Source of the DNA: Deltaproteobacteria bacterium
GTDB lineage: Bacteria > Desulfobacterota > Desulfobacteria > Desulfobacterales > JAFDDL01
Direction of reading: 5' to 3'
DNA: 16,774 nucleotides
NCBI GenBank assembly: GCA_019310865.1
Contig: JAFDDL010000015.1
Coordinates: 1 to 16,774, forward strand
The translations under genes were made by a program, and so were the position numbers. Shown here in pieces: positions 7,507-13,139 of this stretch; position 1 is the first letter of the stretch, and every line of letters begins with the position of its first letter. The notes under the pieces are model-generated. The model worked only from the letters and a program-made list of their open reading frames with translations. It had not been told where the DNA came from and ran no database searches.

Positions 7507-9081
7507 CTACTTAATTCTAGTCCGTTTTCGATACCAAATCAGAAGACAAACCACAAAAAACACAAGAAGTGCAATGTAACCAGCCGGGCTGGTTGGGGCA
7601 GCGTTATGGCCTTCAAAACCCGCCATTGGTGCGCGATCTTCCTCACCACCAAAGAAATCAGGGTCAAGAAAGACTTTCCATACCGGGATGTTAACAATTT
7701 CGCCTCGGGGAAAGGCGTCATATTCGGCTTTGAGGGCATTTACAACGCCTTGGTTACTTACCGCCACGTTGTTGTTCTCAATTGGGTCCTTAATAATATC
7801 ATAAAGTTGCAATTCGCCCGAAAAAGATATGACAAGTTTCCAGTTGCCTTTCAAGTAAGCACCAGCTTCTGGACAATGAGTAATAAATGCCTTGGCTTTT
7901 GGTGTCGACTTTTTGGTCAATAAATTCCATACCTCCACGCCATCGACAACTTGATTTTTCACTGGAGCCAGCCCGGCAGCTGTAATCAGTGTCGGCAACA
8001 CATCCTCAGCGGTAATGCGATAGTCCACCTTATGCTGTTTCAGAAGTTTTGGTGCATAAATGAATGAGGGCACACGGATTCCACCTTCCATCACCGATTT
8101 TTTACCGCGTTTTAAAGGGTAATTATCAGCGGCACTTTCCATGATGTTTGTCCGACCAAATTCCAAAAATTTAATCGGTAGCGGTGTACCGAGTATTTTC
8201 GGCAGGTAGGTTGCCAGGTTTTGTAGGGTTTTTGTGCTGGCGTTAAAATTCATCCCGCCGTTGTCACTCATAAACCAGACAATGGTGTTATCCATCATTG
8301 CTTCATTTTCCAGCACGCTGATGATTTTTTTAATACCCAAGTCCAGTTCTGTTACCATTGCCGCATGCAAACGGCGGAATTCATTTTTAAGATTTTGATA
8401 CTGGGCGACGGTTTCCTCAGGTGCTTCATTGGGCATATGCGGCGCCGCATAACTGATCACCATAAATAGTGGGTTGTTTTTGTCTCTATTTTTAATCAGT
8501 CTGACCGATTCATCGGTTAACAGATGTGTGCTGTATCCTTTTTCCCGAAGCGGTTCACCATTGCGCTGCCAATCCAGAGAACCGCCATGCACATGATTAT
8601 AATGCCCAATACCACCGGTTAAATATCCATAAAAATGGTCAAACCCCCTATTCTGAGGCCAGTAATCCTTTTTATATCGGCCAAGGTGCCATTTTCCCAC
8701 AAGTGCGGTTTGATAACCTGCATTTTTAAAATATTGTGGCATCGTTGTGAGCGAGAGAGGAAGGCCAGTCGGATTGTTTTTACTGAGGGGGCCCATAATG
8801 CCTAAACGAATAGGTGATTGACCTGTCATTAGAGCACTGCGGGTAGGACTACAAGTGGGATGGGCATAAAATCGGTCTAGTTCAACACCTTCGTTTGCCA
8901 ACGTGTCAATAGTAGGGGTTTTGATTTCGCTGCCATGATAACCCACATCATTCCAGCCCATATCATCGGCAACGATGATAACAATGTTGGGTTTTGATGC
9001 CCCTGCAGCACCGGTAAATAGGGCACATAACAGAATAAGAAGTGGAAAAAAGCGTTTAACTTTTTGAAACCTAGATCTCAT
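7507..9081 (-). CDS. Secreted, C-terminally anchored sulfatase (formylglycine-dependent)
   Basis: 524 residues from the ATG at 9081. A TTG three bases earlier is also possible, but ATG lies 10 bases from the AGGAGG at 9092-9097. A Sec signal peptide (basic RSRFQKVKRF, hydrophobic core, likely cleavage after AGA at residue 28) precedes PNIVIIVADDMGWNDVGYHG with the metal-binding Asp39-Asp40. CSPTR (Cys77 to Arg81) is the C-x-P-x-R motif whose Cys becomes formylglycine, followed by SALMTGQ; a later MSDNGG motif completes the metal site. The last ~25 residues are a hydrophobic helix (about 501-517) and a basic tail RKRTRIK, so the enzyme is probably held on the periplasmic face of a membrane. 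It would hydrolyse sulfate esters; the substrate is unknown. No maturase gene is in the window. The gene seems more AT-rich than region A and is divergent from an AraC regulator. Confidence 0.92.
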   Translation of the reverse strand: MRSRFQKVKRFFPLLILLCALFTGAAGASKPNIVIIVADDMGWNDVGYHGSEIKTPTIDTLANEGVELDRFYAHPTCSPTRSALMTGQSPIRLGIMGPLSKNNPTGLPLSLTTMPQYFKNAGYQTALVGKWHLGRYKKDYWPQNRGFDHFYGYLTGGIGHYNHVHGGSLDWQRNGEPLREKGYSTHLLTDESVRLIKNRDKNNPLFMVISYAAPHMPNEAPEETVAQYQNLKNEFRRLHAAMVTELDLGIKKIISVLENEAMMDNTIVWFMSDNGGMNFNASTKTLQNLATYLPKILGTPLPIKFLEFGRTNIMESAADNYPLKRGKKSVMEGGIRVPSFIYAPKLLKQHKVDYRITAEDVLPTLITAAGLAPVKNQVVDGVEVWNLLTKKSTPKAKAFITHCPEAGAYLKGNWKLVISFSGELQLYDIIKDPIENNNVAVSNQGVVNALKAEYDAFPRGEIVNIPVWKVFLDPDFFGGEEDRAPMAGFEGHNAAPTSPAGYIALLVFFVVCLLIWYRKRTRIK

Positions 9082-9091
9082 CAATTTCCCC

Positions 9092-9097
9092 CCTCCT
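9092..9097 (-). promoter_or_regulatory. Shine-Dalgarno sequence of the sulfatase gene
   Basis: The minus strand reads AGGAGG, then four more G, 10 bases before the ATG at 9081. It decides in favour of that ATG over the TTG at 9084. Confidence 0.75.
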
Positions 9098-9393
9098 AAA
9101 ATTTTGATTGATTACTTTGTAAACACATTTTCAGACTCATTTTACTGAAACAAGGATCTTTTAATCCTATCATATGTATCCATTTCAAACGGAAGATAAT
9201 TATGATAATCGCTATAATTGATTTGTTCGAGATATAGGATACCGGAGGAACAAAAATGCTGCTATACCGGCAGGTGCCAAAAAGGGAACATTTCATGCCA
9301 AAATTCAATGCTTAAGGGCTCACGCAGGAAAGCGTAGTCTCCAAAAATAAATTTACATTTTAGGTCATGCAACATCTTGTATCAACATTGTTA
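9098..9393. other. AT-rich intergenic region between divergent sulfatase and AraC genes
   Basis: About 425 bases separate the two start codons. This part holds no recognisable protein or RNA. The minus strand has only loosely promoter-like AT-rich stretches upstream of the sulfatase and I could not choose one. The only coding hint is a 19-codon reading frame at 9256-9315, listed separately. A weak hairpin-like pair ACGC/GCGT flanks about 9325-9340. The unusual length leaves room for AraC-type operator sites, but I found no convincing direct repeats. Confidence 0.4.
9256..9315 (+). CDS. Candidate 19-residue small ORF (doubtful)
   Basis: An ATG lies 7 bases after a clean GGAGGA (9244-9249 area) and gives MLLYRQVPKREHFMPKFNA before a TAA stop. 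It is basic, has no membrane segment and resembles nothing I know. The good ribosome-binding site is the only support. It could be a leader peptide ahead of the AraC gene, a relic, or chance. Confidence 0.15.
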   Translation: MLLYRQVPKREHFMPKFNA

Positions 9394-9422
9394 TTGACAT
9401 AAAATGACCCTTTTGCCATACT
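9394..9422 (+). promoter_or_regulatory. Predicted sigma-70-type promoter for the AraC-family gene
   Basis: A perfect -35 hexamer TTGACA (9394-9399) is followed, after a 17-base spacer, by CATACT (9417-9422), a 4-of-6 match to TATAAT. Transcription would begin near 9429, leaving a leader of roughly 78 bases before the ATG at 9507. A short inverted repeat ATTGTT/AACAAT (about 9387-9392 and 9433-9438) brackets the promoter and could be an operator, though the arms are only six bases. Confidence 0.5.
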
Positions 9423-9506
9423 CCAAATAGCAACAATAAGGTTCCTAGGGAAATGATGGGTTCATCGCATTCAGACACCCTTCTATAAAATTTCAAACAA
9501 TATTTC

Positions 9507-10520
9507 ATGGACGACCTTAAAACTTCAGCCATTGTATTGCCGGGTATCATCAATACCGCGATGAAACATGGTGTTGATATCCAAGGTATATTGCGCAAAT
9601 TCGGCATTTCATTGGATTTAAAAGATATTACACAATCCACCATCAACCTTGAAGTGGTGCATGCCATTGTCATGGAGGTTGAAAAAGTCTCTAAAATTCC
9701 GGCGATGGGATTGCAGACCGGGGAAGACTTTAATTGGGATTACCTGCCACATTTAAAAACATATTTAATGTCAGCCTCAACACTTAGACACGCCTACCAT
9801 GCCATGTGTCGCGCAAAGCAATTAATATCTCCCATATTGATTTTAAAACTGGAGGAGACTGAAACAAACGCTATACTGACACTCAAGCTGAATGCGGAAC
9901 TCTCCCATGAAGACGAACGACATTATGTGGAAATGGTGTTTTCGACCATAAAAACCCTCTTTAGCAGATTACTAAATAAAGATTTCCTGCCAAAATTCGT
10001 GCACTTCCGCCACCAGGAATCCCGTTTATTATCCATTTATGAAGAATGCTTTAGGTGTTCAGTCACCCTGGATGCATCGGAAAATGCTATAATTTTTAAC
10101 CAATCCATTTTAGATGCCCCGCTGCCTGGTGGATTTCCAGAAATTCACCATCAGGCGGAACAATTAATTGATCAGCAACTCTCCGACTCCCCATTACAAA
10201 AAGGGCTTGCGAAAAGTATCACCCGCATCATGCAAAAGCGCAAAAGCCTATTAACCGAGCCCATTGAACATGTGGCCCGTTGTCTGTATATGAGTTCCCG
10301 CACATTGCAACGCCGTTTATCCGAGGAAGGTGTGAGCTTTATTGAGCTGAAAGATCAGATCAGGTATAAGTTGGCCGTTTCAGCTCTTAAATCGGGGAAA
10401 TTGAGTATCGAAGACATCAGCGAAGAGCTGGGATTTTCAGATCGTCACAGCTTCACCAGGACGTTTAAGCGCTTGTCCGGTGTTTCTCCTTCTGCATTTC
10501 GAAAAAAACACCTTGTTTGA
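9507..10520 (+). CDS. AraC-family transcriptional regulator (OruR/ArgR-like, PF12625-type N-terminus)
   Basis: 337 residues, the standard size of the AraC subgroup whose N-terminal ~190 residues form the arabinose-binding-like sensor domain (PF12625 type; starts IVLPGIINTAMKHGVD, includes a GLQTGEDF segment). The C-terminal ~90 residues hold two helix-turn-helix motifs: IEHVARCLYMSSRTLQRRLSEEG and SIEDISEELGFSDRHSFTRTFKR, ending in the GVSPSAFRKK signature. It should bind DNA near a target promoter in response to a small molecule. The ATG at 9507 has no clear Shine-Dalgarno sequence; an in-frame ATG at 9453 runs into a stop at 9486, so 9507 stands. It is divergent from the sulfatase, its likeliest target, and convergent with the degradative operon, whose terminal gene it truncates. 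Confidence 0.9.
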   Translation: MDDLKTSAIVLPGIINTAMKHGVDIQGILRKFGISLDLKDITQSTINLEVVHAIVMEVEKVSKIPAMGLQTGEDFNWDYLPHLKTYLMSASTLRHAYHAMCRAKQLISPILILKLEETETNAILTLKLNAELSHEDERHYVEMVFSTIKTLFSRLLNKDFLPKFVHFRHQESRLLSIYEECFRCSVTLDASENAIIFNQSILDAPLPGGFPEIHHQAEQLIDQQLSDSPLQKGLAKSITRIMQKRKSLLTEPIEHVARCLYMSSRTLQRRLSEEGVSFIELKDQIRYKLAVSALKSGKLSIEDISEELGFSDRHSFTRTFKRLSGVSPSAFRKKHLV

Positions 10521-10566
10521 CATGGAGTGAACCTGTAATTGCAGCCGTAATTATTGCTTTTGACAT
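10519..10566 (-). pseudogene. N-terminal stub of a beta-keto acid cleavage enzyme (BKACE, DUF849)
   Basis: On the minus strand, 18 bases after the 3-hydroxyacyl-CoA dehydrogenase stop, an ATG at 10566 preceded by AAAGGG opens the frame MSKAIITAAITGSLHV. This matches the very conserved BKACE beginning (MSKxIITAAxTGxxH, normally continuing to a TPxMSPYLP stretch). After about 16 codons the similarity ends and the frame runs antisense into the 3' end of the AraC gene, stopping at 10465-10467. The break falls within a base or two of the AraC stop (10518-10520). Intact BKACE proteins are roughly 270-310 residues and split beta-keto acids with acetyl-CoA into acetoacetate and an acyl-CoA. So the operon once ended in, or passed through, such a gene. 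Confidence 0.75.
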
Positions 10567-10584
10567 GTTAAACCCTTTTTCATT

Positions 10585-11526
10585 CTATTTTGAATCCATT
10601 GGTTTTACTGAGTCGATCAGATGATGAATAAGCCGTTTCCGGACAGTGACCATTTCTTCTTCGGTCCAAACTTGAAATCCTCTTCCGGTTTTGAAACCCA
10701 GATCACCATTCGATACCAGATCTTTTAAAAAAGATGAAGGGGCCGGCTTATTTTCAAGATGACCAAGAAGATAATCGTGTATGGACAACGTCAGGTCCGT
10801 TCCGACTAAATCGGCATTCTCCAATGGCCCCAACACGGGCAAACGAAGCCCGAATCCGTATTTCACGCATTCATCAACCGTGGCCGCATCAGCGATTCCG
10901 CCTTCTACAATTGAAATGGCTTCCCGCCACAATGCATGTTGAAGACGGTTGGCCACAAAGCCGGGGACGTCCTTTTTCACCCTTACGGGATGTTTGCCCA
11001 CCGCGGTCAGCAGATCGACGGCCTTGTTCACGACTTCCGGATCGGTCTCTTGTCCACGAATCACTTCAACCAATGGAATGAGATAGGGCGGGTTCCAGAA
11101 GTGCGTTCCAAGGATCCTGGCACGATTTTTTGCCATACAGGCGATTTCAGTAATGCTGATCACGGAGGTGTTGGTGGCCAGAATGGTTGACGCCGGACAT
11201 ACCGTATCAAGGTCTTTGAACAAGTTTTGTTTGATAGGCAAGTTTTCAACTACCGCCTCAACTACCAAACCGGCACTTTCAACCGCTTCTTCTAATATAG
11301 TGGATGGTTTAATCCGTTTTAATACGGTATCGATGTTTTCGGCAGGGAAAACGCCCCGCTCGGACATCGCGAGCAAGTTGGATTCGATATTGGCAATAGC
11401 CCGAGACAACAGATCTTCAGCAAGATCGAAAAGGCCGACTTGATGTCCATTAGCCGCGAACACCTGCGCAATCCCGTGTCCCATCAATCCCGCACCGATT
11501 ACCGCAATATGTATTTTTCCCGACAT
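10585..11526 (-). CDS. 3-hydroxyacyl-CoA dehydrogenase family protein (NAD-dependent)
   Basis: 313 residues with both expected domains. The N-terminal Rossmann fold has GAGLMGHG (11-18) for NAD; the catalytic segment GTHFWNPPYLIPLVEVIRG contains His142 and Glu154, the catalytic pair of the family, and Ser121 is in ATNTSVISIT. The C-terminal helical dimerisation domain begins after DVPGFVANRL and ends with GRGFQVW. It oxidises a 3-hydroxyacyl substrate to the 3-keto form. The FWNPP variant is common in short two-domain members outside classical beta-oxidation, including carnitine dehydrogenase-like enzymes, so the substrate may be a free hydroxy acid rather than a CoA ester. The start lies 8 bases after the SDR stop, with AGGAAC bridging it. 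A truncated BKACE follows, which fits production of a beta-keto acid. Confidence 0.9.
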   Translation of the reverse strand: MSGKIHIAVIGAGLMGHGIAQVFAANGHQVGLFDLAEDLLSRAIANIESNLLAMSERGVFPAENIDTVLKRIKPSTILEEAVESAGLVVEAVVENLPIKQNLFKDLDTVCPASTILATNTSVISITEIACMAKNRARILGTHFWNPPYLIPLVEVIRGQETDPEVVNKAVDLLTAVGKHPVRVKKDVPGFVANRLQHALWREAISIVEGGIADAATVDECVKYGFGLRLPVLGPLENADLVGTDLTLSIHDYLLGHLENKPAPSSFLKDLVSNGDLGFKTGRGFQVWTEEEMVTVRKRLIHHLIDSVKPMDSK

Positions 11527-11534
11527 GCTTGTTC

Positions 11535-11888
11535 CTATCCGGCCGTATATCCGCCGTCAACGCAAATGATGGCGCCGGGCTTGTTCACACCGGCGGCAGT
11601 GACCAATATGTCAATTCCCCCAAATCCATCCACGCATGTGTCGACAATGCGATTGACATCTTGTTCATCAATGGCTGAACCTGCGCAACACAACGCGGCT
11701 CTGCCTGCATCCGTTATCTCTTCAACAATGGGTTGAAGATTTTTCTCAGACCTTCCCGTGACCATGATCTTGGCACCAGCCGCAGCTAGTCCCAAGGCCG
11801 CGGCATGACCGAACCCGCCTGTGGCCCCAGTGATCAGGGCGACTTTTCCTTTGATATCAAAAAGATCTCTGATATTGGGTAACCCCAT
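11535..11888 (-). pseudogene. Short-chain dehydrogenase with large in-frame internal deletion
   Basis: 117 residues where SDR enzymes have about 250. The N-terminus is normal: GKVALITGATGGFG (14-27) is the nucleotide-binding motif, and GGIDILVTAAGVNKPG (90-105) matches the fourth strand with NNAG changed to TAAG. Directly after NKPG the sequence jumps to AIICVDGGYTAG, the usual SDR C-terminus (TGxxxxVDGGxTA). The middle ~130 residues are gone, including the catalytic Ser and YxxxK. The fusion point is near 11572-11577, where GGCGCC may have provided short homology. The frame is intact and the ribosome-binding site (GAGAGGTG) good, so a protein could still be made, but it cannot be a working dehydrogenase. 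It may be tolerated because it preserves translation into the next gene. Confidence 0.85.
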
Positions 11889-11910
11889 GTTTCACCTCTC
11901 TTTTCAGATC

Positions 11911-12246
11911 CTAATCATAGCTGTAAACCACCAGCATGCTGACCGGACGATTCGATTCGTTAATGATCGCTCTGCCTTCATTGGGTGCAATATAGATCAG
12001 ATCATTTTTTACAAGAACAGTCTCTTGGTCTTCCGTCTTTATGGTAACTTCGCCATCAATAACAAAATAAACCTTTTCGCCAGGCGGACTGGCAAAATCC
12101 GCCCCGCCTCCGGGCAGGAAATAGCTCAGTCCTATCCAGAATTTCGTTGCACCGGTTTCTTCCTTCCCATGCAGTCTCAGGGCGGTCATGTCAAAATGCC
12201 CAGGCGCCGAATAGGGTTTTACGTCTTTTAGCGTTATTTTTTTCAT
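11911..12246 (-). CDS. Small single-domain cupin lacking the usual metal-binding histidines
   Basis: 111 residues forming one cupin barrel: FLPGGGADFASPPGEKVYFVIDGEVTI is motif 1 and NDLIYIAPNEGRAIINES is motif 2. Motif 1 normally carries HxH and a later Glu; here the His positions are Ala/Phe-like and only Glu-Lys before VYFVIDGE remains. The His of motif 2 is also absent. It therefore probably binds a ligand without a catalytic metal, or acts as an isomerase or binding protein. Similar small cupins occur in aromatic and hydroxy-acid degradation clusters. GAGGAT precedes the ATG. It lies between the cyclase (52-base spacer) and the broken SDR (22 bases), in the same transcript. Confidence 0.85.
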   Translation of the reverse strand: MKKITLKDVKPYSAPGHFDMTALRLHGKEETGATKFWIGLSYFLPGGGADFASPPGEKVYFVIDGEVTIKTEDQETVLVKNDLIYIAPNEGRAIINESNRPVSMLVVYSYD

Positions 12247-12298
12247 AACTAATCCTCAGCGATTGTGGATAAATGTCAGTGCCTGTTTAAATCATTGT

Positions 12299-13060
12299 TT
12301 ATTGGTCCCCGTCATCAACGATAGCGACCAGACGGACTATAGAGCCGTCTCCCTTCGTCCACCGGATAGGAAAGCCCGCAAGGGTTACCCGCATGCCGAC
12401 AACCTGCTCAAGATCACCGCCGACATTCTCATATCCCATGATGCCGTTGCGCATTAACTGGTGATGACAGGGCTCCCATTCGGGAAAATCTTCCAGCACA
12501 TCGCGCCCGGTCTCTCTCTTGTATTCTTCACAAATATCAGGCCGCAATGGCCCCGGGCCATGGGGGCCAATGGCAGTAGCCAGAGGGTGGTCCAGGGCCT
12601 GCTGGTCAACCCCGACACATTTAACACCCTTTTCCACGAACCATTCACCGGCTTCTTTATAAAGTCCCGGCGAATAACAGAAATATTCAGTACTGTCTGA
12701 ATACTTCTTGTGCCAGCCGGTATGAACAATAACGATATCGCCCGGTTCAATTTTCGGCCTTGCGTTTTCCAAGTCTTCCGGCGTAATCACCCCCCATTTT
12801 TTTTTCGGGATATCCACTATAACACCGGTACCGTAGTACTTATCCAGAGGAATCTCGTCCGTATACATTCCTCCCTCAAAGACATGGGCCGGCGAATCGG
12901 CATGTGTGGTGCAATGCATGGTGGTTGTAATGACCTGTGAAAGAACGCCGGATTTGGCATGATAATGCATGCGTTCAATTTTGACATCCGCAAAATATGG
13001 CCAAAGTGGTACCTTGTCACCAAATGGATGACTCAAATCTACAAGTCTTTTTTTGCCCAT
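12299..13060 (-). CDS. Cyclase-family metal-dependent hydrolase (PF04199, kynurenine formamidase/isatin hydrolase fold)
   Basis: 253 residues. The signature HCTTHADSPAH (49-59) supplies the metal ligands His49, His53, Asp55 and His59 of the HxxTHxDxPxH motif. The N-terminal VDLSHPF and the later VGVDQQALDHPLATAIGPHGPGPL and CHHQLMRNGI segments are typical of the family. Characterised members hydrolyse cyclic or linear amides (N-formylkynurenine, isatin); many in catabolic operons have unknown substrates, and opening of a ring lactam, lactone or diketone is the natural guess here. AAGGAGAA lies upstream of the ATG. It follows the flavin oxidase gene after a 79-base spacer, the largest in the operon. 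The surrounding dehydrogenases suggest it acts mid-pathway (inference). Confidence 0.9.
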   Translation of the reverse strand: MGKKRLVDLSHPFGDKVPLWPYFADVKIERMHYHAKSGVLSQVITTTMHCTTHADSPAHVFEGGMYTDEIPLDKYYGTGVIVDIPKKKWGVITPEDLENARPKIEPGDIVIVHTGWHKKYSDSTEYFCYSPGLYKEAGEWFVEKGVKCVGVDQQALDHPLATAIGPHGPGPLRPDICEEYKRETGRDVLEDFPEWEPCHHQLMRNGIMGYENVGGDLEQVVGMRVTLAGFPIRWTKGDGSIVRLVAIVDDGDQ

Positions 13061-13084
13061 AATAAAATTCTCCTTTTCAATTCC

Positions 13085-13119
13085 TTCAATGTTGGCTGCC
13101 AGGTTGATTGATCATTGAA
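13085..13119. repeat. Perfect 7-base inverted repeat in the oxidase-cyclase spacer
   Basis: Arms TTCAATG (13085-13091) and CATTGAA (13113-13119) are separated by 21 bases in the longest gap of the operon. There is no T-run, so it is not an intrinsic terminator. It may be an operator or mRNA stem that adjusts expression of the downstream genes, or chance in AT-rich sequence. Confidence 0.25.
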
Positions 13120-13139
13120 TTCAGCTTGCGCCGATTGCT

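Noticed and set aside
7474..7923. Plus-strand 149-residue frame antisense to the sulfatase C-terminus
   Set aside because: No motif, and the opposite strand encodes the continuous sulfatase with membrane anchor.
9096..9308. Minus-strand 70-residue frame upstream of the sulfatase
   Set aside because: Ile/Ser/Lys-rich composition of AT-rich spacer, no Shine-Dalgarno, no resemblance to known proteins.
9365..9673. Minus-strand 102-residue frame over the AraC promoter and start
   Set aside because: Overlaps the AraC coding start and its predicted promoter; Cys/Met-rich shadow sequence with no motif.
10521..10584. Intrinsic terminator between the convergent AraC and dehydrogenase genes
   Set aside because: A run of T follows AAACCC on the plus strand, but no GC-rich stem of adequate length precedes it; the region is explained by the BKACE stub.
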